The notes beneath the pieces were generated by a model. The model searched no databases and was not told the DNA's origin. It was given only the letters and a program-made list of their open reading frames with translations. A program made the position numbers and the translations under genes. This document shows positions 54,867 to 63,224 of a DNA stretch of 64,000 bases, piece by piece. This DNA comes from Pseudomonas sp. R84 (lineage in GTDB: Bacteria > Pseudomonadota > Gammaproteobacteria > Pseudomonadales > Pseudomonadaceae). The first letter of the stretch is position 1. Each line of letters opens with the position of its first letter. The stretch is taken from contig NZ_CP019426.1 in NCBI RefSeq assembly GCF_009834515.1, positions 1,849,501 through 1,913,500 on the forward strand. Reading direction: 5' to 3'.

Positions 54867-54956
54867 TGTAGGAGTGAGCCTGCTCGCGATAGCGTCCTGT
54901 CAGTTGATGAAAATGTCGACTGATACGACGCCATCGCGAGCAGGTTCACTCCTACA
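54867..54956. repeat. REP doublet between betX and yjcH
   Basis: Inverted copies at 54867-54890 and 54933-54956; the right copy has one change (CAGGTTCACTCC). It separates two otherwise co-directed units. Confidence 0.9.
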
Positions 54957-55087
54957 GTTGTTTTGTGTGTACCGGAAATTGGCAAAAGTGTCATGGCGTT
55001 CTACTACTAAGGTCGTCTGTTACCGCTCCCGCAGCCGCATACATTAGCTATGTTCCAACAATAATCTGTGCTGCGAGGATAAAAACA

Positions 55088-55399
55088 ATGAACGACAGCA
55101 TTTACCTCTCGATTCAAAACAGTCCCCGATTCAAGGAGCTGGTGCGAAAAAGGGAAAAGTTCGCCTGGATACTCTCGGCGATCATGCTCGGGCTTTACTC
55201 TGGCTTCATCCTTCTGATCGCTTACGGGCCGCATATTCTGGGCGCGAAACTCAGTCCGGAATCCTCGATTACCTGGGGTATTCCGATCGGTGTCGGACTG
55301 ATTCTTTCGGCATTCATCCTCACCGCTATCTATGTGCGCCGCGCCAATGGCGAGTTTGACGACCTGAACAATGCGATTCTCAAGGAGGCTCAGCAATGA
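55088..55399 (+). CDS. yjcH: DUF485 protein YjcH
   Basis: A 103-residue inner-membrane protein with two helices ([22 protein letters not shown] and [24 protein letters not shown]), always coupled to the acetate permease gene. Family motif [17 protein letters not shown] is at the N-terminus. ATG 55088 follows GCGAGGATAAAAACA. It overlaps actP by 4 bp. Confidence 0.93.
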   Translation: MNDSIYLSIQNSPRFKELVRKREKFAWILSAIMLGLYSGFILLIAYGPHILGAKLSPESSITWGIPIGVGLILSAFILTAIYVRRANGEFDDLNNAILKEAQQ

Positions 55400-57054
55400 T
55401 CCGGCGTCTACTGGCTTTATTGAGTGTTGCGGCTTTCGCGCCGAGTGTCTGGGCGGCTGACGCGTTGACGGGGGAAGTGGCCAAACAGCCGCTTAACATT
55501 CCGGCGATCCTGATGTTCGTCGCCTTCGTTGGCGCGACGTTGTACATCACCTACTGGGCCTCGAAGAAAAACAACTCGGCGGCCGACTACTATGCGGCGG
55601 GCGGCAAGATCACCGGTTTCCAGAACGGTCTGGCAATTGCCGGTGACTACATGTCGGCGGCGTCCTTCCTGGGGATTTCCGCGCTGGTGTTCACCTCCGG
55701 CTACGATGGCCTGATCTACTCGATCGGCTTCCTGGTGGGCTGGCCGATCATTCTGTTCCTGATCGCCGAGCGTCTGCGCAACCTGGGTAAATACACTTTT
55801 GCCGACGTGGCGTCCTACCGCCTCGGGCAAACCCAGATCCGCACCCTATCGGCCTGCGGCTCGCTGGTGGTCGTGGCGTTCTACCTGATTGCGCAAATGG
55901 TTGGTGCCGGCAAGCTGATTCAGCTGTTGTTCGGTCTGGACTACCACGTTGCGGTGATTCTGGTCGGTGTGCTGATGTGCATGTACGTGCTGTTCGGCGG
56001 CATGCTGGCGACCACTTGGGTACAGATCATCAAGGCTGTGCTGTTGCTGTCCGGTGCCTCGTTCATGGCGCTGATGGTCATGAAGCACGTAGGCTTCGAC
56101 TTCAACACGCTGTTCTCCGAGGCGATCAAGGTGCACGCCAAGGGCGAAGCAATCATGAGCCCCGGCGGTCTGGTCAAGGACCCGATTTCGGCCTTCTCGC
56201 TGGGTCTGGCGCTGATGTTCGGTACGGCTGGCCTGCCACACATTCTGATGCGCTTCTTCACCGTGAGTGACGCAAAAGAAGCTCGCAAGAGCGTGCTCTA
56301 CGCAACTGGCTTCATCGGTTACTTCTACATCCTGACCTTCATCATCGGCTTCGGCGCGATCCTGCTGGTCAGCACTAACCCGGCCTTCAAAGATGCTGCT
56401 GGCGCGCTGTTGGGCGGCAACAACATGGCGGCGGTGCACCTGGCCAACGCAGTTGGAGGCAGTATCTTCCTCGGCTTTATCTCGGCGGTGGCGTTCGCGA
56501 CCATTCTGGCGGTTGTTGCCGGTCTGACGCTGGCGGGTGCTTCGGCGGTTTCTCACGACCTGTATGCCAGTGTGATCAAAAAGGGCAAGGCGAACGAGAA
56601 GGACGAGATTCGTGTCTCGAAGATCACCACCATTGCCTTGGCGGTGCTGGCGATTGGCTTGGGCATCCTGTTCGAAAGCCAGAACATTGCGTTCATGGTT
56701 GGCTTGGCGTTCTCCATCGCGGCGAGTTGCAACTTCCCGGTGCTGTTGCTTTCGATGTACTGGAAGAAGCTGACCACTCGTGGGGCGATGATTGGCGGCT
56801 GGTTGGGTCTGGTCAGTGCCGTTGGTTTGATGGTGCTTGGGCCGACCATCTGGGTGCAGATTCTGCATCATGAGAAGGCGATCTTCCCTTACGAGTATCC
56901 GGCGCTGTTCTCGATGATCATTGCTTTTGTGGGGATCTGGTTCTTCTCGATTACCGATAAGTCGGCGGCTGCGGACAAGGAGCGGGCGTTGTTCTTCCCG
57001 CAGTTTGTGCGTTCGCAGACGGGGTTGGGGGCGAGTGGGGCGGTTTCGCATTGA
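55396..57054 (+). CDS. actP: Acetate/cation symporter ActP
   Basis: Sodium:solute symporter (SSS) family permease for acetate and related short acids such as glycolate. It is 552 residues with an N-terminal signal-like segment (ending near VWAAD) and about 13 membrane helices. Motifs are [31 protein letters not shown] and [24 protein letters not shown]. The pair yjcH-actP likely forms one transcript, ended by the hairpin at 57085-57116. Confidence 0.95.
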   Translation: MIRRLLALLSVAAFAPSVWAADALTGEVAKQPLNIPAILMFVAFVGATLYITYWASKKNNSAADYYAAGGKITGFQNGLAIAGDYMSAASFLGISALVFTSGYDGLIYSIGFLVGWPIILFLIAERLRNLGKYTFADVASYRLGQTQIRTLSACGSLVVVAFYLIAQMVGAGKLIQLLFGLDYHVAVILVGVLMCMYVLFGGMLATTWVQIIKAVLLLSGASFMALMVMKHVGFDFNTLFSEAIKVHAKGEAIMSPGGLVKDPISAFSLGLALMFGTAGLPHILMRFFTVSDAKEARKSVLYATGFIGYFYILTFIIGFGAILLVSTNPAFKDAAGALLGGNNMAAVHLANAVGGSIFLGFISAVAFATILAVVAGLTLAGASAVSHDLYASVIKKGKANEKDEIRVSKITTIALAVLAIGLGILFESQNIAFMVGLAFSIAASCNFPVLLLSMYWKKLTTRGAMIGGWLGLVSAVGLMVLGPTIWVQILHHEKAIFPYEYPALFSMIIAFVGIWFFSITDKSAAADKERALFFPQFVRSQTGLGASGAVSH

Positions 57055-57084
57055 TCGCTTGATGGTTTTGTAATGTTGTGCTGA

Positions 57085-57116
57085 ATGCCCCGGTTGAGAG
57101 ATCGGGGCATTTTTTG
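57085..57116 (+). terminator. Intrinsic terminator of actP
   Basis: ATGCCCCG (57085-57092) pairs with CGGGGCAT (57103-57110), followed by TTTTTTG. Confidence 0.9.
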
Positions 57117-57159
57117 TGGGCGGTTATCTGCTAGAGCTGTGTACATATCCGTTGCTGCG

Positions 57160-57405
57160 GTAACGGCTTCTTAGGGTTTCGCCCTTACGGCGACTCACTT
57201 TTTTTCAAACGCCAAAAAAAGTAAGCAAAAAACGCTTGCTCCTACGTGCGGCCCGCTCGCTGAGGCTCGGGGTTCCTTCGCTGCGGGATCGATCCGGGCG
57301 CAGCGCCTACGGTTTGCTTCGCTGCACCTCCTCTCGCTGTGTTTGGCTTCGCCAAACGGTCGCTGCGCTCCCACCCCCGGATCAATCCCTCCACTCAGCC
57401 TTCCG
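57160..57405. repeat. Left arm of a long inverted repeat
   Basis: Aligns, with mismatches, to the complement of 57745-57990. Shared blocks include CAAACGCCAAAAA, TACGGTTTGCTTCGCTGCAC and CTCCTCTCG. It could be a MITE-like element or one half of a composite. Confidence 0.75.
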
Positions 57406-57503
57406 ACGTCGCCTTACAGATCAAGAGCTGCAGCCGAGCTAACGCTCATCCTGTTGAGTGATGAAGAGCACGGGTATTCGGCTTGGGGTTTGTGTTGGAG
57501 CTG

Positions 57504-57651
57504 CCCCTCACCCCAGCCCTCTCCCGAGGGAGAGGGAGCCGATTTTTGCGCTTTTCAACATCTGAGTTCAACTCGATATCCAAGTCGGCGTATCTCTTCC
57601 AGTCCACGCGGTCAGTCCCCTCTCCCTCTGGGAGGGGGCTAGGGTGAGGGG
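57504..57651. repeat. Inner inverted repeat pair CCCTCACCCCAGCCCTCTCCC
   Basis: Arms at 57504-57539 and 57616-57651, third copy of the family also at 36143-36320 and 44126-44240. Confidence 0.85.
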
Positions 57652-57674
57652 CTCTTGATCTGGCTTGTGATCTT

Positions 57675-57722
57675 GCTTTGGCTTTGGCTTTGGCTTTGGC
57701 TTTGGCTTTGGCTTTGGCTTTG
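57675..57722. repeat. Tandem array of GCTTTG, eight perfect copies
   Basis: Forty-eight bases of uninterrupted GCTTTG. Such arrays vary by slippage; none of the flanking genes reads through it. Confidence 0.95.
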
Positions 57723-57744
57723 GTTCTTGATCTTTTGCCCCATC

Positions 57745-57990
57745 GGCAGGCCGAGCGTAGGTGTTCATCCGGGGGGAGGCGCGCAGCGCCGTGCGGCGCA
57801 GCCGCATACATCGAGAGGAGGTGCAGCGAAGCAAACCGTAGGCGATGCCCCCCGGATGGACACCGTAGCGAGGGAACACTGAGCCTAAGCGAAGTGCCGT
57901 ACGCCAGGGGCAAAGCCTTTTGGTTCCTTTTTGGCGTTTGAAAAAGGGACTCGCTGTAAGAGCGAAACCGCCAGCGGCAGCACCCGAAAA
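57745..57990. repeat. Right arm of the long inverted repeat
   Basis: Inverted relative of 57160-57405, containing GTGCAGCGAAGCAAACCGTA and TTTTTGGCGTTTG. Its divergence from the left copy shows the two are not a recent duplication. Confidence 0.75.
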
Positions 57991-58025
57991 ACGGATATGC
58001 CCCCAATCCCAATCCCCAGACAAAC

Positions 58026-58056
58026 AAAAACGGCCCCTATATAAATAGAGGCCGTT
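58026..58056 (-). terminator. Intrinsic terminator of gltA
   Basis: On the minus strand AACGGCCTCT...AGGGGCCGTTTTT; stem CGGCC (58031-58035) with GGCCG (58050-58054) and T-run corresponding to A58026-58030. It lies about 37 bp after the gltA stop. Confidence 0.75.
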
Positions 58057-58092
58057 CCCGGTACAACTTAAGACTTCATCGCAAGACAAATC

Positions 58093-59382
58093 TTATTTAC
58101 GGTCTTCCAGCTTGGAAATATCACGCGACTCGTAACCAGTGTACAGCTGACGCGGACGGCCAATCTTGTACGGGCTGGAGAGCATCTCTTTCCAGTGCGA
58201 AATCCAGCCAACAGTACGTGCCAACGCGAAAATCACGGTGAACATGCTGGTCGGAATGCCGATCGCCTTGAGGATAATCCCCGAGTAGAAGTCGACGTTC
58301 GGGTACAGCGAGCGTTCGATGAAGTACGGGTCAGTCAACGCAATCTCTTCCAGGCGCATGGCCAGTTCGAGTTGCGGATCGTTGTTGATGCCCAGTTCCT
58401 TCAGTACTTCGTCGCAGGTCTGCTTCATGACAGTCGCGCGAGGGTCGCGGTTCTTGTAAACGCGGTGACCGAAGCCCATCAGTTTGAACGAATCGTTCTT
58501 GTCCTTGGCCTTGGCGATGAACTTGTCGATGTTCGACACATCGCCAATCTCGTCAAGCATGGTCAGAACGGCTTCGTTCGCACCGCCGTGGGCAGGGCCC
58601 CACAGTGCGGCGATACCGGCGGCGATACAGGCAAACGGGTTGGCACCCGAAGAACCGGCCAGACGCACGGTGGAGGTCGACGCGTTCTGCTCGTGGTCGG
58701 CGTGGAGGATGAAGATGCGGTCCATGGCCTTGGCGAGCACCGGGCTGATCGGTTTGATCTCGCACGGGGTGTTGAACATCATGTGCAGGAAGTTTTCCGC
58801 GTACGTCAGGTCGTTGCGCGGGTACATCATGGGTTGGCCCATGGAGTACTTGTAAACCATCGCTGCCAGGGTCGGCATCTTGGCAACCAGACGGATCGCG
58901 GAGATTTCGCGATGCTGCGGGTTATTGATGTCGAGGGAGTCGTGGTAGAAGGCCGAGAGGGCGCCGACTACACCGCACATGACGGCCATCGGGTGGGCGT
59001 CGCGACGGAAACCGTTGAAGAAGGTTTTCAACTGCTCGTGAACCATGGTGTGGTTTTTCACGGTGCTGACGAACTGGGCCTTCTGTTCTGCGGTCGGCAG
59101 TTCGCCGTTGAGCAGCAGGTAGCAGGTTTCCAGGTAGTCCGACTTTTCAGCCAGCTGTTCGATCGGGTAGCCGCGGTGCAACAGAATGCCGTTGTCGCCG
59201 TCAATATAGGTAATCTTCGATTCGCACGAGGCGGTCGACATGAAACCCGGGTCGAAAGTGAAGCGGCCCGTGGCCGTCAGGCCCCGAACATCGATTACAT
59301 CGGGACCAACGGTGCCGGTTAAAATGGGCAGCTCGACGGGGGCTGCGCCCTCGATGATCAACTGCGCTTTTTTGTCAGCCAT
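58093..59382 (-). CDS. gltA: Citrate synthase
   Basis: Condenses acetyl-CoA and oxaloacetate into citrate, the entry to the TCA cycle. It is 429 residues of the hexameric, NADH-sensitive type. Visible signatures are [19 protein letters not shown], the catalytic-His segment [21 protein letters not shown], and [13 protein letters not shown] (second His and the Arg cluster). It diverges from sdhCDAB with both promoters in a 362-bp gap. Confidence 0.97.
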   Translation of the reverse strand: MADKKAQLIIEGAAPVELPILTGTVGPDVIDVRGLTATGRFTFDPGFMSTASCESKITYIDGDNGILLHRGYPIEQLAEKSDYLETCYLLLNGELPTAEQKAQFVSTVKNHTMVHEQLKTFFNGFRRDAHPMAVMCGVVGALSAFYHDSLDINNPQHREISAIRLVAKMPTLAAMVYKYSMGQPMMYPRNDLTYAENFLHMMFNTPCEIKPISPVLAKAMDRIFILHADHEQNASTSTVRLAGSSGANPFACIAAGIAALWGPAHGGANEAVLTMLDEIGDVSNIDKFIAKAKDKNDSFKLMGFGHRVYKNRDPRATVMKQTCDEVLKELGINNDPQLELAMRLEEIALTDPYFIERSLYPNVDFYSGIILKAIGIPTSMFTVIFALARTVGWISHWKEMLSSPYKIGRPRQLYTGYESRDISKLEDRK

Positions 59383-59439
59383 GTGGCCTCCTATTTATGC
59401 TTGAACCATCAGACAGACCCCCCACGCAGGGCCCGCACC

Positions 59440-59467
59440 ACTATAGTGAGATAAATTCGAATGTCAA
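59440..59467 (-). promoter_or_regulatory. Sigma-70 promoter of gltA
   Basis: On the minus strand TTGACA (complement of 59462-59467), 16 bp, TATAGT (complement of 59440-59445). Both hexamers are near consensus, and the start would lie about 50 bp upstream of gltA. Confidence 0.75.
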
Positions 59468-59581
59468 TTTGCCTAAAGTCTTGCTCCAGAAGGCTTTAAG
59501 CGCACTTTTTCCTCGAAATTGACTGCCATTTACGCCTTTTATACGACTTGTGCAATCAGCTATTGGGGGTAGGTGATTGCG

Positions 59582-59610
59582 TTGTCATTAGTAACCTAAC
59601 TGTCTATACT
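59582..59610 (+). promoter_or_regulatory. Sigma-70 promoter of sdhCDAB
   Basis: TTGTCA (59582-59587), 17-bp spacer, TATACT (59605-59610). It points to sdhC and leaves a leader of about 130 nt. Confidence 0.7.
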
Positions 59611-59744
59611 CGGCCACCGACCGCCAAGGGCTTTTGGGCCAGCTTTGTTGGGGGTCGCATCCCTGGGTGGTGGTTACCTGACCAGTGCACTCCCCAACAA
59701 CTTTGCCCTGATTGTTAGGGGCTCTTCAGTGTGAAAAAAAAGCC

Positions 59745-60119
59745 GTGAAAAGCCAACGACCTGTAAACCTAGACCTAAGGACCATCAAACTCCCCATCAC
59801 CGGCGTTACGTCGTTTCTTCACCGTGTTTCCGGCATCATCCTCTTCCTGGGTATCGGCTTCATGCTTTATGCATTGGGCAAATCTCTGGGTTCCGAGGAA
59901 GGTTTTGCCGAGGTGAAGGCATGCTTGACCAGCCCGCTGGCCAAGTTCGTAGCATGGGGCCTCCTGTCCGCTCTGCTGTATCACCTGGTAGCCGGTGTGC
60001 GCCACTTGATCATGGACATGGGCATCGGTGAGACGCTGGAAGGCGGCCGCCTGGGCTCGAAAATTATCATCGCCGTTTCCGTGGTGCTGATCGTTCTGGC
60101 AGGAGTTTGGATATGGTAA
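59745..60119 (+). CDS. sdhC: Succinate dehydrogenase cytochrome b556 subunit SdhC
   Basis: Membrane anchor of succinate:quinone oxidoreductase, binding haem b and quinone. It is 124 residues. The motif RPVNLDLRTIKLPITGVTSFLHRVSGI carries the quinone-site residues, and the haem-ligand His lies in LLYHLVAGVRHLIMD. The GTG start gives the family N-terminus (KSQRPVNLD), but the ribosome-binding site is weak, so the exact start is less certain. Overlaps sdhD by 7 bp. Confidence 0.9.
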   Translation: MKSQRPVNLDLRTIKLPITGVTSFLHRVSGIILFLGIGFMLYALGKSLGSEEGFAEVKACLTSPLAKFVAWGLLSALLYHLVAGVRHLIMDMGIGETLEGGRLGSKIIIAVSVVLIVLAGVWIW

Positions 60120-60481
60120 CCAGCGTTACGAACCTTTCGCGTTCGGGCCTCTATGACTGGATGGCGCAACGTGTGTCTGCGGTTGTTCTCGCGGCTTATT
60201 TCATCTTCCTGATCGGATACCTTGCAGCGAATCCGGGCATTGGCTACGACCAGTGGCACGGCCTGTTCGCTCACAACGGGATGCGTATCTTCAGTCTGCT
60301 GGCCCTCGTTGCCCTTGGCGCTCACGCCTGGGTCGGCATGTGGACCATCGCGACCGACTACCTGACGCCAATGGCGCTGGGCAAGTCCGCGACTGCAGTA
60401 CGTTTCCTTTTCCAGGCAGTATGCGGCGTTGCGATGTTCGCTTACTTCGTCTGGGGTGTGCAGATTCTCTGGGGTATCTGA
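60113..60481 (+). CDS. sdhD: Succinate dehydrogenase membrane anchor SdhD
   Basis: Second membrane anchor. It is 122 residues with three membrane helices and the haem-ligand His in LVALGAHAWVGMWTIATDYL. The N-terminal GLYDWMAQRVSAVVLAAYFIFLIGY is typical. AGGAGTTTGG provides the ribosome-binding site inside sdhC, and sdhA begins 3 bp after its stop. Confidence 0.95.
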   Translation: MVTSVTNLSRSGLYDWMAQRVSAVVLAAYFIFLIGYLAANPGIGYDQWHGLFAHNGMRIFSLLALVALGAHAWVGMWTIATDYLTPMALGKSATAVRFLFQAVCGVAMFAYFVWGVQILWGI

Positions 60482-60484
60482 GTC

Positions 60485-62257
60485 ATGGCTAACATTCCAA
60501 CGATTTCTTTCGACGCCATCATTATTGGTGGTGGCGGTGCCGGCATGCGCGCGGCGCTGCAACTGGCACAGGGCGGTCACAAGACTGCCGTGATCACCAA
60601 GGTTTTCCCGACCCGTTCGCACACTGTATCCGCTCAGGGCGGTATCACTTGCGCAATCGCGTCCGCTGACCCGAATGATGACTGGCGCTGGCACATGTAC
60701 GATACCGTCAAGGGTTCCGACTACATCGGTGACCAGGACGCTATCGAATACATGTGCCAGGAAGGCCCGGCTGCCGTTTACGAGCTGGACCACATGGGCA
60801 TGCCGTTTTCGCGTACCGAACAAGGCCGCATCTATCAGCGTCCGTTCGGTGGCCAGTCCAAGGACTACGGCAAGGGCGGTCAGGCTGCACGTACTTGCGC
60901 GGCTTCCGACCGTACCGGTCACGCGCTGCTGCACACCCTTTATCAGGGCAACCTGAAAGCCGGCACCACGTTCCTGAACGAGTACTACGCTGTCGATCTG
61001 GTGAAAAACCAGGAAGGCGACTTCGTCGGTGTGATCGCGATCTGCATCGAAACCGGCGAAACCACCTACATTCGCGCTAAAGCCACTGTATTGGCTACCG
61101 GCGGTGCAGGTCGTATCTACGCTTCCACCACCAACGCCCTGATCAACACCGGTGACGGCGTCGGCATGGCTCTGCGTGCTGGCGTGCCGGTACAAGACAT
61201 CGAAATGTGGCAGTTCCACCCGACCGGCATCGCCGGCGCCGGTGTACTGGTTACCGAAGGTTGCCGTGGTGAAGGTGGTTACCTGATCAACAAGCACGGC
61301 GAGCGTTTCATGGAGCGTTATGCTCCGAACGCCAAAGACCTTGCCGGTCGTGACGTGGTTGCTCGCTCGATGGTTAAAGAAATCATCGCCGGCAACGGTT
61401 GCGGTCCGAATGGCGACCACGTACTGCTCAAACTCGACCATCTGGGCGAGGAAGTGCTGCACAGCCGTCTGCCAGGCATCTGCGAGCTGTCGAAGACTTT
61501 CGCACACGTTGACCCGGTTGTTGCTCCGGTTCCGGTTGTTCCGACTTGCCACTATATGATGGGCGGCGTTGCCACCAACATTCATGGTCAGGCGATCACC
61601 CAGGACGCTGAAGGCGTCGACAAGATCATCCCTGGTCTGTTCGCTGTGGGCGAAGTGGCTTGCGTATCGGTTCACGGTGCCAACCGTCTGGGCGGCAACT
61701 CGCTGCTCGACCTGGTGGTATTCGGCCGCGCTGCCGGCCTGCACCTGGAAAAGGCGCTGACCGACGGCATCGAATACGACGACGCTACCGAAGCCGACAT
61801 CGAAGCTGCCCTGTCGCGTCTGAACGCGCTGAACAGCCGTACCGACGGTGAAGATGTGGCAACCCTGCGTCGCGAGCTGCAGAACTGCATGCAGAACTAC
61901 TTCGGTGTATTCCGTACTGGCGAATACATGCAGAAAGGTATCGCTCAGCTTGCTGACCTGCGTACCCGTATCGCCAACGTGAAAATCAACGATAAGTCGC
62001 AGGCGTTCAACACTGCCCGTATCGAAGCGCTGGAACTGCAAAACCTGCTGGAAGTGGCTGAAGCTACCGCCATCGCGGCTGAAGTACGCAAGGAGTCGCG
62101 CGGTGCTCACGCCCGTGAAGACTTCGAAGACCGTGACGACGAAAACTGGCTGTGCCACACCCTGTACTTCCCGGGTGACAAGCGCGTCACCAAGCGTGCC
62201 GTGAACTTCTCGCCGAAGACTGTTCCGACTTTTGAACCTAAGATTCGGACTTATTAA
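60485..62257 (+). CDS. sdhA: Succinate dehydrogenase flavoprotein SdhA
   Basis: Catalytic subunit that oxidises succinate to fumarate with covalent FAD. It is 590 residues. The N-terminal dinucleotide motif is [14 protein letters not shown], and the FAD-linked His is in [14 protein letters not shown]. Active-site residues lie in [19 protein letters not shown] and in [44 protein letters not shown] is in the C-terminal part. It is followed by sdhB after 11 bp. Confidence 0.98.
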   Translation: MANIPTISFDAIIIGGGGAGMRAALQLAQGGHKTAVITKVFPTRSHTVSAQGGITCAIASADPNDDWRWHMYDTVKGSDYIGDQDAIEYMCQEGPAAVYELDHMGMPFSRTEQGRIYQRPFGGQSKDYGKGGQAARTCAASDRTGHALLHTLYQGNLKAGTTFLNEYYAVDLVKNQEGDFVGVIAICIETGETTYIRAKATVLATGGAGRIYASTTNALINTGDGVGMALRAGVPVQDIEMWQFHPTGIAGAGVLVTEGCRGEGGYLINKHGERFMERYAPNAKDLAGRDVVARSMVKEIIAGNGCGPNGDHVLLKLDHLGEEVLHSRLPGICELSKTFAHVDPVVAPVPVVPTCHYMMGGVATNIHGQAITQDAEGVDKIIPGLFAVGEVACVSVHGANRLGGNSLLDLVVFGRAAGLHLEKALTDGIEYDDATEADIEAALSRLNALNSRTDGEDVATLRRELQNCMQNYFGVFRTGEYMQKGIAQLADLRTRIANVKINDKSQAFNTARIEALELQNLLEVAEATAIAAEVRKESRGAHAREDFEDRDDENWLCHTLYFPGDKRVTKRAVNFSPKTVPTFEPKIRTY

Positions 62258-62268
62258 GGGTGGCCGCC

Positions 62269-62973
62269 ATGTTGCAAGTCAGCGTTTATCGTTACAACCC
62301 TGATCAGGACGCCGCGCCGTTCATGCAGGAATTCCAGATCGATACCGGTGGTAAAGATCTGATGGTGCTGGACGTACTGGCCCTGATCAAAGAACAGGAC
62401 GAAGGTTTCTCCTATCGTCGCTCTTGCCGTGAGGGCGTTTGTGGTTCCGACGGCATGAACATCAACGGCAAGAACGGCCTGGCGTGCATCACGCCGCTGT
62501 CTGCCGTTGTAAAAGGTAACAAGTTGGTTGTTCGTCCACTGCCAGGTTTGCCGGTTATCCGTGACCTGGTTGTCGATATGAGCATCTTCTACAAGCAATA
62601 CGAGAAGGTGAAGCCTTACCTGCAGAACGACACGCCGGCTCCGGCCATCGAGCGTCTGCAGTCGCCAGAAGAGCGCGAAAAGCTCGACGGTCTGTACGAG
62701 TGCATCCTGTGCGCTTGCTGCTCGACCTCTTGCCCGTCCTTCTGGTGGAACCCGGACAAGTTCCTGGGTCCAGCTGCACTGCTGCAAGCTTATCGCTTCC
62801 TGGCAGACAGCCGTGACACCAAGACCAACGAGCGTCTGGCTTCACTCGATGACCCGTTCAGCGTCTTCCGCTGCCGGGGCATCATGAACTGCGTCAACGT
62901 ATGTCCGAAAGGCCTGAACCCGACTAAGGCCATCGGTCACATCCGTAACATGCTGCTTTCGAGCGGCGTGTGA
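62269..62973 (+). CDS. sdhB: Succinate dehydrogenase iron-sulfur subunit SdhB
   Basis: Passes electrons from FAD to quinone through three iron-sulfur clusters. It is 234 residues. The [2Fe-2S] ligands are in SCREGVCGSDGMNINGKNGLAC, the [4Fe-4S] set in CILCACCSTSCPS, and the [3Fe-4S] set in CRGIMNCVNVCPKGL. ATG 62269 is 8 bp from AAGGG; a GTG at 62260 overlaps that ribosome-binding site and is rejected. Confidence 0.97.
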   Translation: MLQVSVYRYNPDQDAAPFMQEFQIDTGGKDLMVLDVLALIKEQDEGFSYRRSCREGVCGSDGMNINGKNGLACITPLSAVVKGNKLVVRPLPGLPVIRDLVVDMSIFYKQYEKVKPYLQNDTPAPAIERLQSPEEREKLDGLYECILCACCSTSCPSFWWNPDKFLGPAALLQAYRFLADSRDTKTNERLASLDDPFSVFRCRGIMNCVNVCPKGLNPTKAIGHIRNMLLSSGV

Positions 62974-63224
62974 TTCAGCTGCTGTAACCGCTGCACCGTA
63001 GAGGCTGTGGCGCGGGCTTCAACCCGCGTCATGGCTATAACCAGAGCAGTAGCCATAAGCTGCGGCTCTTATTTTGAAGAAATGAGACAAGCAGGGGCAT
63101 CCGGGCTGGTACCCGGACTATCAGTGTGATCCTAAGTGGCTTGTTTTAGTCGCTGCATTCGGACTTCTGCAAGTTTGCTCGGTGTCGACATCGATGGTGT
63201 TCCCCTAACCGAGGGTGACCAAGC
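62974..63224 (+). promoter_or_regulatory. Structured leader upstream of sucA
   Basis: A 251-nt spacer with several hairpins: CGCGGG/CCCGCG (63011-63028), ATGGCTA/TAGCCAT (63031-63056), CCGGG/CCCGG (63101-63116) and CTCGGT/ACCGAG (63178-63213), the last just before the start codon. Published Pseudomonas sucA-II RNA motifs sit in this position, so it may be one, but I could not run a covariance search. Confidence 0.45.

Larger units (their letters stand above)
57117..58026. other. Gene-free repeat-rich region between actP and gltA
   Basis: About 0.9 kb with no supported gene. Two long inverted copies form the outer arms (57160-57405 and 57745-57990), an inner inverted pair is at 57504-57651, and a hexanucleotide tandem array lies at 57675-57722. 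Apparent open frames here, including an (Ala-Leu)n one, arise from the repeats. Confidence 0.75.
59383..59744. other. Divergent gltA-sdhC control region
   Basis: A 362-bp gene-free stretch holding well-formed promoters on both strands (next entries) and a 130-bp sdh leader. No other feature was recognised. Confidence 0.6.

Noticed and set aside
57678..57941. An open frame starting with an (Ala-Leu) repeat
   Set aside because: Produced by the GCTTTG array and the repeat arm; no ribosome-binding site.
59981..62158. A 725-codon open frame antisense to sdhD-sdhA
   Set aside because: Shadow of the highly biased sdhA gene. No ribosome-binding site, and sdhA is beyond doubt.
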